Shown here: positions 1 through 6,551 of the stretch, piece by piece | Position numbering within the stretch: the stretch's first letter is position 1 | How the letters are laid out: each line of letters begins with the position of its first letter | Assembly: GCA_902772755.1 (NCBI GenBank) | Contig: CACYCD010000159.1 | Location: forward strand, 1-6,827 | Direction of reading: 5' to 3' | DNA from: an uncultured Ruminococcus sp. | Lineage (GTDB): Bacteria > Bacillota > Clostridia > Oscillospirales > Acutalibacteraceae | Length of the DNA: 6,827 nucleotides | The notes under the pieces: model-generated | The model's database searches: none | The model's input: only the letters and a program-made list of their open reading frames with translations | Told to the model about the DNA's origin: nothing | Translations under genes and position numbers: made by a program

Positions 1-7
1 TACCCTT

Positions 8-12
8 GGAGG
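8..12 (+). promoter_or_regulatory. Ribosome binding site of the DUF5662 gene
   Basis: GGAGG (continuing as GGAGGGG) lies 8 nt upstream of the ATG at 21. It decides the start: an in-frame TTG at 6 overlaps this site and would add five residues encoded by the Shine-Dalgarno itself, so ATG 21 is preferred. Confidence 0.8.
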
Positions 13-20
13 GGATATTT

Positions 21-551
21 ATGGCTGGGGTTATCGGTCATTTCAGGACTATAACAAAGCACCGTCACAAGGTGATAAGAAATTGTTTTCGGTGTGGGAT
101 CTTATGGCAGGGGCTTAGGCATGATCTGTCGAAATACAGTCCCACTGAGTTTATACCCGGTGCAAGGTTTTACACCGGCAAAAAAAGTCCTACCGAGGGA
201 GAGCGTGAGTCATACGGCTATTCCAGGGCTTGGATGCACCACAAGGGCAGGAATCGGCATCACTATGAATACTGGACGGACTACAATCCAAAAACCAGAG
301 AGATGGAGCCTGTGGAGATGCCGTTTAAGTATTTGGCTGAGATGTTCTGCGACCGTGTGGCGGCAGGAATGATCTACAATGGTAAGAATTATACCGATAG
401 TTCACCCTTACAGTATTTTGAAAAAGGTAAAGCAAAATCATATATGCACCCCAATACCGCACAGGAGCTGGAGCTGCTGCTGCGTATGCTTGCAGACAAG
501 GGTGAGGACGAAACCTTTGCATATATTAAGAGAAGATTAAGAAAATATTAA
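21..551 (+). CDS. DUF5662 family protein (function unknown)
   Basis: This is a 176-residue soluble protein with no signal peptide or membrane segment. I recognise it as the DUF5662 family, seen in Firmicutes and their phages, from family-typical blocks: an N-terminal helix rich in His/Lys/Arg (residues 9-20), the HDLSKYSPTEF block at residues 34-44, a tryptophan/histidine block around residues 71-85 (MHHKGRNRHHYEYW), a Met-Pro-Phe-Lys-Tyr helix with Asp111 near 100-115, and MHPNT around 142-146. The invariant-looking His34-Asp35, His73/His74, His80/His81, Asp111 and His143 would suit a metal site, and the His-Asp pair recalls HD-domain phosphohydrolases, but that is inference. The protein is complete. 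It precedes the CAP gene on the same strand but is separated from it by 208 bp containing a promoter, so it is probably transcribed separately. Its own promoter lies outside the window. Confidence 0.8.
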   Translation: MAGVIGHFRTITKHRHKVIRNCFRCGILWQGLRHDLSKYSPTEFIPGARFYTGKKSPTEGERESYGYSRAWMHHKGRNRHHYEYWTDYNPKTREMEPVEMPFKYLAEMFCDRVAAGMIYNGKNYTDSSPLQYFEKGKAKSYMHPNTAQELELLLRMLADKGEDETFAYIKRRLRKY

Positions 552-664
552 CCTCTGTTTAAGCGGTTGTTAATGCAAGTTTATACTTGTAAACATTTCG
601 GAAAAATATACAAAAATCACATCGATATTTTTATAAATATTTTTTCTCTCAGATATTATTTGCC

Positions 665-693
665 TTGAAAATACGTTGTTTTTGTGGTAGAAT
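665..693 (+). promoter_or_regulatory. Predicted sigma-A promoter of the CAP/Big_2 gene
   Basis: The -35 is TTGAAA (665-670) and the -10 is TAGAAT (688-693), separated by 17 bp; each differs from consensus at one position. A very A/T-rich block upstream (about 602-660) could act as an UP-element-like region. Transcription is predicted to start near 700, giving a leader of about 60 nt that begins with the inverted repeat at 699-730. Inferred from sequence only. Confidence 0.65.
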
Positions 694-698
694 TAGTC

Positions 699-730
699 TT
701 GGTGGCTATGGACATCTCCATAGCCACCAA
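699..730 (+). repeat. Perfect 14-bp inverted repeat at the predicted transcript 5' end
   Basis: The arms TTGGTGGCTATGGA (699-712) and TCCATAGCCACCAA (717-730) are exact reverse complements separated by a CATC tetraloop. No T-run follows (AATATAAAC comes next), so it is not an intrinsic terminator. It begins within 1-2 nt of the predicted start site of the promoter at 665-693. It could therefore be an RNA hairpin capping and stabilising the 5' end of the mRNA, or a DNA operator overlapping the start site. Confidence 0.85.
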
Positions 731-749
731 ATATAAACAAATGTATATC

Positions 750-754
750 AGAGG
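750..754 (+). promoter_or_regulatory. Ribosome binding site of the CAP/Big_2 gene
   Basis: AGAGG sits 5 nt before the ATG at 760 and supports that start, which opens directly onto a signal peptide. It is about 20 nt downstream of the leader hairpin and so would be left single-stranded when the hairpin is folded. Confidence 0.65.
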
Positions 755-759
755 CGAAT

Positions 760-2016
760 ATGAGATCCGCTTATAAACAAATTATTTCGTTTGTAACAGC
801 CGTTGCTGTTGTCGCATCGGTATTTGGATTGTCGGTCAATGCAGCAACTGTACGTACTGCCGTATCCGGTAATCCGTCAAGCGGATGCACCTGGGTCGGA
901 GTAAGGGGAAACTACTATACTGCAACCAAGGACAAAATATTGAGCCGAATAAATTATATAAGATATGAAGCCTGCAAAAAGCATTACCCAAGTCCCAAAA
1001 ACGGCAAAAGACTTTCCTTGGAGGATTATGTGCCGATCAAGTGGTCATCCGACCTTGAGGAGATCGCCGTACTCAGAGCATCGGAGTGCACCGTCTATGA
1101 GTCGCACCTGCGACCGAACGGCTCAGAGTGCTTTACGGCAAAAAGCTCCAACGGCGAAAAAACCTACGGAGAGTGTCTTGCTTGGAATTACAGCGGACTT
1201 TTGAGGGGAATCGAACAATGGTATGCGGAAAAAGAGGACTGGATCCGAAACGACATCGAGCAGGAAACAGGACACTATGCAGCCCTTATATCGCCGAATA
1301 ACAAGTATGTCGGTATTTCCTGCTTTAAGCAGGAAATAGACAACTGGTACGGTGTCGCCGCAGAGTTCAGTCCGTTCAAGGGAAGATCCGAGAGTATGAG
1401 CGGCATAAGCGGCGAATGCATGCAGATGATAGATGTGAATTACGATGCGGTAGGGGATATAGATATCTTGGGTGAAAAACTCATTAAAACCAATGAAGCT
1501 ACAAAGCTTACTCTCAACACTCAGGTTTGCTTTGACAGTATCGTCTATGGGGACAACATAACCAACGGCACCTACAACGCAGATTGGACTTGCTCAAACC
1601 CCGATGTAGCCACTATATCCGAGTACGGACAGCTCAAAGCCAAGAAAAACGGTATCGTTACAGTTACCGCAACCTACAACGACGGCTCAAAAAAATCGGT
1701 TTCCTGCAAGGTATATGTTGACAACGACAAGCCCACAAAGATAAAAACCGACAGGATAGATATACAGCATAATGGTAAATATATCACAGGTAAATCTTTA
1801 TCGATCAAAAAAGGTAAGACCGCTCACTTTAAGGCAGTACTGAATCCGATCGAAGTGACGGACAAGCGAGTAAGCTGGAGATCTTCTAATAAAAAGATAG
1901 CGACCGTCAATTCGTCAGGTACAGTAAAAGCAAAAAAACCAGGCAAAGCTACAATAACCCTCACAGCCAAGGACGGCTCAAAAAAGACAGCCAAATGTAA
2001 AGTAAAAGTTAAATGA
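760..2016 (+). CDS. Secreted CAP-domain protein with two C-terminal Big_2 Ig-like domains
   Basis: This 418-residue protein is predicted to be exported. Residues 1 to about 28 form a Sec signal peptide: basic start (Arg2, Lys6), hydrophobic core at about 8-24, and likely signal peptidase I cleavage after SVNA. Residues about 50-205 form a CAP (SCP/PR-1-like) domain: SHLRPNGSECFTA at 115-127, GECLAWN at 137-143, the WYAEKEDW helix at 154-161, and GHYAALI at 171-177. His116, Glu138, Glu157 or a neighbour, and His172 are candidates for the CAP His/Glu cavity. Two Big_2 domains follow at about 233-320 and 330-418, the second ending exactly at the C-terminus. Both carry an Lys-Ala-Lys-Lys segment and an Asp-Gly-Ser-Lys-Lys turn. 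There is no LPXTG sorting signal or C-terminal membrane anchor. Big_2 domains are usually adhesion or spacer modules in surface proteins; bacterial CAP proteins have no single established activity. The gene has its own promoter and terminator, so it is probably monocistronic. Confidence 0.9.
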   Translation: MRSAYKQIISFVTAVAVVASVFGLSVNAATVRTAVSGNPSSGCTWVGVRGNYYTATKDKILSRINYIRYEACKKHYPSPKNGKRLSLEDYVPIKWSSDLEEIAVLRASECTVYESHLRPNGSECFTAKSSNGEKTYGECLAWNYSGLLRGIEQWYAEKEDWIRNDIEQETGHYAALISPNNKYVGISCFKQEIDNWYGVAAEFSPFKGRSESMSGISGECMQMIDVNYDAVGDIDILGEKLIKTNEATKLTLNTQVCFDSIVYGDNITNGTYNADWTCSNPDVATISEYGQLKAKKNGIVTVTATYNDGSKKSVSCKVYVDNDKPTKIKTDRIDIQHNGKYITGKSLSIKKGKTAHFKAVLNPIEVTDKRVSWRSSNKKIATVNSSGTVKAKKPGKATITLTAKDGSKKTAKCKVKVK

Positions 2017-2021
2017 TCCAT

Positions 2022-2057
2022 AAAAATCCGCACGGAGCAGATGCCGTGCGGATTTTC
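2022..2057. terminator. Bidirectional intrinsic terminator between convergent genes
   Basis: The 13-bp arms AAAATCCGCACGG (2023-2035) and CCGTGCGGATTTT (2044-2056) enclose an 8-nt loop. The plus-strand RNA ends in a run of four U. The minus-strand RNA ends in a run of five U. It starts 6 nt past the CAP gene stop and 13 nt past the glyS stop, so it can end both converging transcripts. Confidence 0.9.
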
Positions 2058-2069
2058 TATAAATGTTAT

Positions 2070-3455
2070 TTATTCAAACTTGATCCTCTCTTCGATGTAG
2101 GGGATAAGCTCTTCTATCTTCAGCTCGATCTGCTGCATTGTATCTCTGTCACGGAGGGTGACTATGTTGTCGTTTACGGTCTTGTCGTCAACGCTGATCT
2201 GCCAGGGGGTGCCGATGGCGTCGGCTCTTCTGTAGCGTTTGCCGATCGAGCCTGCCTCGTCATAGCTGACCATAAAGTGCTTTTTGCACATATCCATAAT
2301 TTCATGTGCTTTTTCAGCGTGGAATTTCTTCTTTATCGGGCAGATGTTCAGTTTTATCGGAGCAAGCGAGGGGGCGATCTTCAGTAGCTCTCTGCTGTCA
2401 CCGTTTTCAAGCTCTTCTATCTGATAGCTCTCAAAGAGGACGGCAAGCACTATCCTGTCAAGTCCGTAGGTGGATTCTATTATGTAGGGGGTGAATTTTT
2501 CGCCTGTGGTCTGGTCGCAGTATTCCTGCTTCTTTCCGCTGTACTCGCTGTGACGTGAGAGGTCAAAGTCGGTGCGGTTGTGTGTACCGTTGATCTCGCC
2601 CCAGCCAAAGGGGAAGAGGTACTCTATATCACAGGCTGCTTTTGCATAGTGGGCGAGCTTTTCGTGGTCGTGGTGGCGGAGCTTCTCGCTCGGCAGACCC
2701 AGCATATTGAAGAACTTGATGCCGTAATTCTTAAAGTAATCATAAAGCTCCTCGTCATCGCCCTGCTTGCAGAAGGTCTGAAACTCCATCTGCTCGAACT
2801 CAATGGTGCGGAAGGTAAAGTTGCCTGGGGTGATCTCGTTTCTGAAAGCCTTGCCTATCTGACCTATTGAGAAGGGAAGCTTGGTTCTTGTGGTTCTCAG
2901 TACGTTCTGGAAGTTCACGTATTCGCCCTGAGCATTTTCGGGACGGAGGTAAACGGTGTTGGCACTGTCGTTTGTAACACCCCTCTGAGTGGCAAACATA
3001 AGGTTGAACTGTCTGATGTCGGTGAAGTTTGACTTTCCGCACTTGGGACAGGGTACGTTGTGTTCCTTTATGTATGCGAGCATTTCCTCCTGGGTCATAC
3101 CGTCTGCGTGTGCGTTCTCGTCGAAATCGTCAATGAGGTTATCGGCACGGTGACGGGTCTTGCACTCCTTGCAGTCGAGCAGCGGGTCGGAAAAGCTCTG
3201 CACGTGTCCGCTTGCTTCCCATACTCTGGGATTCATAAGGATATCTGCGTCCACCTCGTAGGCGTTGTCACGCATCTGGATAAAGAAGTATCTCCATGCG
3301 TCCTTGATGGTGTTTTTCAGTCTTGAACCCAGCGGACCGTAATCCCAGGTATTGGCAAGACCTCCGTAGATCTCACTTCCCTGAAAAATAAATCCGTAGT
3401 TGTTGCAGTAATCTACAAGCTCTTTCATCTGAATATTTTTGCTTTTGATCTCCAT
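2070..3455 (-). CDS. glyS: Glycyl-tRNA synthetase, single-chain dimeric type
   Basis: This cytoplasmic class II enzyme charges tRNA-Gly with glycine using ATP. The 461 residues match the usual length of the single-chain alpha2 bacterial/eukaryotic-type GlyRS, not the tetrameric GlyQ/GlyS type. Visible hallmarks are WDYGPLG at 37-43, a possible four-Cys zinc site (Cys95, Cys98, Cys136, Cys139), RPENAQGEYVNF at 171-182, motif 2 from FRNEITPGNF (204-213) to EFEQMEF (219-225), RTDFDLSRH at 294-302, motif 3 GLDRIVLAVL at 331-340, and a C-terminal anticodon-binding domain from about 365 with GTPWQISVD at 415-423. I chose ATG 3455 because AGGAGGAG lies directly before it. An in-frame ATG at 3476, overlapping the argS stop, would add seven residues and place that site inside the gene. 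It is the last gene of the cluster, 20 nt after argS, and is followed by the terminator. Confidence 0.97.
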   Translation of the reverse strand: MEIKSKNIQMKELVDYCNNYGFIFQGSEIYGGLANTWDYGPLGSRLKNTIKDAWRYFFIQMRDNAYEVDADILMNPRVWEASGHVQSFSDPLLDCKECKTRHRADNLIDDFDENAHADGMTQEEMLAYIKEHNVPCPKCGKSNFTDIRQFNLMFATQRGVTNDSANTVYLRPENAQGEYVNFQNVLRTTRTKLPFSIGQIGKAFRNEITPGNFTFRTIEFEQMEFQTFCKQGDDEELYDYFKNYGIKFFNMLGLPSEKLRHHDHEKLAHYAKAACDIEYLFPFGWGEINGTHNRTDFDLSRHSEYSGKKQEYCDQTTGEKFTPYIIESTYGLDRIVLAVLFESYQIEELENGDSRELLKIAPSLAPIKLNICPIKKKFHAEKAHEIMDMCKKHFMVSYDEAGSIGKRYRRADAIGTPWQISVDDKTVNDNIVTLRDRDTMQQIELKIEELIPYIEERIKFE

Positions 3456-3459
3456 TTTT

Positions 3460-3467
3460 CTCCTCCT
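3460..3467 (-). promoter_or_regulatory. Strong ribosome binding site deciding the glyS start
   Basis: Read on the minus strand this is AGGAGGAG. Its AGGAGG core lies 6 nt before the ATG at 3455, between the argS stop and glyS. It rules against the upstream in-frame ATG at 3476. Confidence 0.85.
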
Positions 3468-3475
3468 GAATATCA

Positions 3476-5212
3476 TTACATCTTGTCGGGGCAGGTTATG
3501 CTGAACATATCAAGCACGATTTTTATTACGGTCTTTACCGCAATGCAAAGGTTAAGCCTTGCCTGTGTGAGGATCTCGTCCTCGCCCTTTACACGGCAGG
3601 CATTGTAAAACTTATGGAAAAGTGTTGCAAGCGTTGTGACGTATCGGGTTATCTTGGTGGGGTCGTAGTCCTTGGCTGCCGAGATGACCTCTTCTTCAAA
3701 AGAAGCCAGGTGTCTGATGATCTCCTTTTCCTCCGTGGCTGTCAGAGCGGTAAGCTCTTCCTCCGTGAGGGAGCGTGCCGATATGCCTTCGGCGGCAAGT
3801 GCGTTGATTATTGAGCATATCCTTGCGTGAGCATACTGCACATAGTACACGGGGTTTTGATTGTCCTGCTTTACGGCGAGGTCGAGGTCAAAGTCCATCT
3901 GGGTGTTCGCCTCTCTGGTGTTGAAGAGGAAGCGAGTGGAATCTACGGGAACTTCTTCAAGCAGATCGGCAAGCTGTATAGCCTTGCCTGTTCGTTTGCT
4001 CATTATGATGGGCTTGCCGTCACGCATCAGCCTGACAAGCTGCATCAGCACAACGTCGAGCTTGTCTCCGTCATAACCTATTGCGTCCATAGCACCCTTC
4101 ATTCTCATAACGTGTCCGTGGTGGTCTGCACCCCATACATCAATGAGGGTATCGAAGCCTCTGTAAAACTTGTTTTTATGGTATGCGATGTCAGCTGCAA
4201 AGTAGGTCGGGTTGCCGTTCTGCCTAATAAGTACATCGTCCTTTAATTCAAGCTTGTCGATGAATTCCTGAGTTTTGCCCTCGGCAAGCAGTTTTTTGGT
4301 TATGACCTCGGAATTTTTGTACCAGACAGCACCCTCTTTTTCGTAGGTGAGTCCCTTGTCTGTCAGCAGCTGCACAACGTCTTTAACAGCACCGCTGTTG
4401 TGAAGCTCGCTTTCAAAGAACCACTTGTCGTAGCAGATCTTATACTTTGCCATATCCGCCTGCATCCTGCTGATGTTTAGTGGCAGGGCAAAGTCTACCA
4501 GTGCGGTTTTCCTGTCCTGTGAGCTTAGACCGATCAGCTTGTCGCCGTATTTTTCGTTATACAGCTGTGCAAGCTCTGTTATATCCGCACCCTGATATCC
4601 GTCCTCGGGGAAGGGTGTTGAGGGGTCGTGTATCTGCAAATACCTTGCTTCAAGGGAACAGGCAAACTTTTCTATCTGGTTGCCTGCATCGTTTACATAG
4701 AACTCTCTCCATACGCTGTAGCCTGCTTTTTCAAGCACGGAGGCAAGACAGTCACCCAAAGCACCTCCACGGGCATTGCCCAAGTGCATAGGTCCGGTGG
4801 GATTTGCTGATACAAATTCAACCATTATCTTTTTCCCGTTGCCGTAGGTGCTTGAACCATAATTATCTTTTTCCGTTTCAATTTCCTTCAATACCTTTGA
4901 GTAGTAAATCGGAGAGAGAAAGAAGTTGATAAATCCGGGACCTGCGGTTTCAAGCTTGCTGAAAAGTGTGTTTTCAAGACAGGTACTCTCACAGACAGCC
5001 TGAGCGATTTTGAAGGGTGGCATACGAAAGCACCTTGCACCTGCCATGGCAACGTTGGTCGCAAGGTCTCCGTGGGACTTGTCGGCAGGTTCTTCAATTA
5101 TGAATTGCGGAATATCTCCTTTGGGGAGTTTCCCTTCCTCAATGGCTTTTTGCACAGCGGAGATTATGATCTCCTTAGCCTGTGCCTTTGCCTGAAAAGC
5201 AGTTTTTGACAT
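3476..5212 (-). CDS. argS: Arginyl-tRNA synthetase
   Basis: This cytoplasmic class I enzyme charges tRNA-Arg. The 578 residues are full length for the family. In order: an ArgRS-specific N-terminal tRNA-recognition domain (about 1-105, with SHGDLATNVAM at 46-56 and AGPGFINFFL at 90-99); the Rossmann catalytic core with SANPTGPMHLGN at 135-146, where HLGN (143-146) is the HIGH signature; VNDAGNQIEKF at 173-183; PTYFAADIAYH at 335-345; GADHHGH at 361-367; the KMSKS-equivalent MSKRTGK at 404-410; and the alpha-helical DALR anticodon-binding domain from about 455, with YVQYAHARI at 457-465. It begins 3 nt after the DUF1934 stop, with an AAGGA site (5223-5227) inside the end of that gene, so it is co-transcribed and possibly translationally coupled. 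There is no space for a T-box leader in front of it. The adjacent DUF1934 gene matches the ywiB-argS arrangement of Bacillus subtilis. Confidence 0.98.
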   Translation of the reverse strand: MSKTAFQAKAQAKEIIISAVQKAIEEGKLPKGDIPQFIIEEPADKSHGDLATNVAMAGARCFRMPPFKIAQAVCESTCLENTLFSKLETAGPGFINFFLSPIYYSKVLKEIETEKDNYGSSTYGNGKKIMVEFVSANPTGPMHLGNARGGALGDCLASVLEKAGYSVWREFYVNDAGNQIEKFACSLEARYLQIHDPSTPFPEDGYQGADITELAQLYNEKYGDKLIGLSSQDRKTALVDFALPLNISRMQADMAKYKICYDKWFFESELHNSGAVKDVVQLLTDKGLTYEKEGAVWYKNSEVITKKLLAEGKTQEFIDKLELKDDVLIRQNGNPTYFAADIAYHKNKFYRGFDTLIDVWGADHHGHVMRMKGAMDAIGYDGDKLDVVLMQLVRLMRDGKPIIMSKRTGKAIQLADLLEEVPVDSTRFLFNTREANTQMDFDLDLAVKQDNQNPVYYVQYAHARICSIINALAAEGISARSLTEEELTALTATEEKEIIRHLASFEEEVISAAKDYDPTKITRYVTTLATLFHKFYNACRVKGEDEILTQARLNLCIAVKTVIKIVLDMFSITCPDKM

Positions 5213-5215
5213 ATT

Positions 5216-5647
5216 CTAAGCTTCCTTTACAGTAATTTTAAAGCTGTTCTCGCTGATGAGACTTGCACCCTGGAGCAGGTTGTACTCAACATTGAGCGTA
5301 CCGCCGTCAGGGGTCAGACTGTCCTCTATATCAGTGCACATAACACCAAAGATGATGCTGCCCACCGGCGTTCTGTACTGGGTCTGGTGGGTGTTGAATT
5401 TTTCAAGAAACAGCCGTGAGGTATACTTTTGCTTCCTCGTCACCGAAACCTTTTCGGGAGAATAGACCTTTATGGTGTTCAGCACAAAATCCTCGGAGGT
5501 CATGGAGCTGTCGCCGTACTCCTTGTAGACTATGTACTTTGTACCGTCCTTTATGTAAAATTCCGCCGGTGCGGTAAAGGTCACGCTGTCGGTGTCATCG
5601 TTTATTTTCTGCGTGGCGATCAAAGTGATCAAAAATTTTTTATCCAT
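5216..5647 (-). CDS. DUF1934 (YwiB-like) calycin-fold protein
   Basis: This 143-residue soluble protein has no signal peptide. The alternating beta pattern, the aromatic segment TKYIVYKEYGDSS around residues 36-48, the RTPVGSIIFGVM block around 92-103, and the late DGGTLNVEYNLLQG block around 114-127 identify the DUF1934 family. B. subtilis YwiB is the named relative, a lipocalin-like beta barrel of unknown function. The B. subtilis gene also lies next to argS, so the position here supports the call. The ATG at 5647 shares one base with the murI stop (TGATG arrangement), and AGAGGA (5654-5659) lies 6 nt upstream, which points to translational coupling with murI. Small-ligand binding in the barrel is plausible but unproven. 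Confidence 0.85.
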   Translation of the reverse strand: MDKKFLITLIATQKINDDTDSVTFTAPAEFYIKDGTKYIVYKEYGDSSMTSEDFVLNTIKVYSPEKVSVTRKQKYTSRLFLEKFNTHQTQYRTPVGSIIFGVMCTDIEDSLTPDGGTLNVEYNLLQGASLISENSFKITVKEA

Positions 5648-6462
5648 CAGTATTCCTCTATATCGATTTGTTTTATGGAGTTGTCTGCGATCTGTCTGCC
5701 CAAAAAGACAGAGGCGACTTTTTCAAAGCCATCGGGTGTATCGCTCACAAAAAAGCTGCAGCTGCCCTGCTCGGTACTGCCTGTCAGCAGTCCTTCACGT
5801 TTGAGTACCTTTTTGGTGTAATAGGCAGTTTCCATACCGCTGTCGATCAAGGTGACTTCGCTTCCCATAACATATTGGATAGCCTCACGCAGGATAGGAT
5901 AGTGGGTACAGCCCATTATCAGCGTGTCTACGCCGCATTCCTTGAGCTTGTTAAGGTAGCGTTCCACCGTAAGGATCACAAGGGGATCTGTGCGTTCGAT
6001 AAAAGCATTTTCAACCAGCGGCACAAACAGCGGACAGTCCTGCTCAAACACCTGAATGTCGGGGTTTTCCTCCTGTAATCGGCGTTTATAGCTGTGGCTG
6101 GCAATTGTCGCACTTGTGCCGATCACGCCCACACGGTTGTTTTTTGTGGTGCGTACAGCGGTGTAGACCGTGGGGTTTACCACTCCCGTGTAGGGAACAC
6201 CTATCTTTTCTTTCAGATCGCCTGCGACTGACGACACCGTACCGCAGGCGGCGATAACCATTTTTACCTTGTGCTCCAGCAAGAAGCGAGCGTCCTGAAG
6301 AGCGTATTTTTTGATGGTGTCATTGCTTCTGTTTCCGTAGGGTACACGACCCGTGTCTCCGAAATAGATGATGTCTTCCTCGGGAAGCACCTGCAACAGC
6401 TGCTTTACGGCGGTAAGTCCGCCCAGTCCCGAATCAAAAACACCGATTGCATTGTTGTTCAT
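5647..6462 (-). CDS. murI: Glutamate racemase
   Basis: This cytoplasmic, cofactor-independent enzyme converts L-glutamate to D-glutamate for the peptidoglycan stem peptide. The 271 residues are typical. Active-site motifs: GVFDSGLGG at 7-15 (Asp10, Ser11), FGDTGRVPYG at 34-43 (Pro41-Tyr42-Gly43), the first catalytic cysteine Cys73 in AACGTVSS (71-78), VVNP at 94-97, and the second catalytic cysteine Cys185 in MGCTHYPIL (183-191) with Thr186-His187. The residue after Cys73 is Gly (codon GGT), whereas the family motif is usually Cys-Asn-Thr; all other listed residues are conserved, so the gene looks functional. ATG 6462 is supported by GGAG at 6472-6475, 9 nt upstream. It is the first gene of the murI-DUF1934-argS-glyS cluster and lies about 39 nt downstream of the predicted start site. 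Confidence 0.96.
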   Translation of the reverse strand: MNNNAIGVFDSGLGGLTAVKQLLQVLPEEDIIYFGDTGRVPYGNRSNDTIKKYALQDARFLLEHKVKMVIAACGTVSSVAGDLKEKIGVPYTGVVNPTVYTAVRTTKNNRVGVIGTSATIASHSYKRRLQEENPDIQVFEQDCPLFVPLVENAFIERTDPLVILTVERYLNKLKECGVDTLIMGCTHYPILREAIQYVMGSEVTLIDSGMETAYYTKKVLKREGLLTGSTEQGSCSFFVSDTPDGFEKVASVFLGRQIADNSIKQIDIEEY

Positions 6463-6479
6463 AGCTGTGATCTCCAGTC

Positions 6480-6500
6480 GGAATAAATGTATTTATTTCC
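6480..6500 (-). repeat. Imperfect palindrome in the murI leader
   Basis: This 21-bp A/T-rich palindrome is GGAATAAAT, a short centre, then ATTTATTTCC on the plus strand, with one extra base in one arm. Its edge coincides with the predicted murI transcription start (about 6501). The operon mRNA would thus begin with a hairpin of about 8 bp, or the site could be an operator. The stem is weak. Confidence 0.4.
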
Positions 6501-6507
6501 ACAGGCT

Positions 6508-6536
6508 ATTTTATCATATACAGGAGAATTTTTCAA
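6508..6536 (-). promoter_or_regulatory. Predicted promoter of the murI-DUF1934-argS-glyS cluster
   Basis: Read on the minus strand, the -35 is TTGAAA (6531-6536) and the -10 is TAAAAT (6508-6513), separated by 17 bp. A TG one base upstream of the -10 gives an extended -10. The predicted start near 6501 leaves a leader of about 39 nt, too short for a T-box riboswitch. Only 15 bp separate its -35 from that of the divergent promoter. Confidence 0.7.
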
Positions 6537-6551
6537 GTATTTTAAAAACCT

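Noticed and set aside
547..594. Short inverted repeats after the DUF5662 stop (ATTAAC...GTTAAT at 547-574; CAAGT...ACTTG at 576-589; GTTTA...TAAAC at 579-594) as a terminator
   Set aside because: Stems are only 5-6 bp, overlap one another, and are not followed by a T-run. I see no convincing terminator for the DUF5662 gene here.
602..632. AAAAATAT...ATATTTTT inverted repeat upstream of the CAP promoter
   Set aside because: It is entirely A/T with a 15-nt loop, as expected by chance in such AT-rich sequence. At most it contributes to an UP-element-like region.
1681..1985. Repeated 14-nt stretch (GACGGCTCA plus five A) near 1681 and 1972 as a possible recombination repeat
   Set aside because: It encodes the equivalent Asp-Gly-Ser-Lys-Lys turn in the two homologous Big_2 domains, so protein homology explains it.
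2013..2387. Plus-strand open frame of 124 codons running over the terminator and the end of glyS
   Set aside because: It begins across the CAP gene stop, runs through the bidirectional terminator and is antisense to conserved glyS sequence; it is a shadow frame.
3456..3476. Upstream in-frame ATG (3476) as the glyS start, overlapping the argS stop
   Set aside because: The AGGAGGAG ribosome binding site would then lie inside the coding region, and the seven added residues (MIFRRRK) look like translated leader.
3827..4246. Long open frame on the plus strand (139 codons) antisense to argS
   Set aside because: It lies wholly inside the well-supported argS gene on the other strand, its protein shows no recognisable domain, and no convincing ribosome binding site or promoter precedes it.
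5429..5821. Plus-strand open frame of 130 codons antisense to DUF1934 and murI
   Set aside because: It spans the junction of two real minus-strand genes and encodes nothing recognisable.
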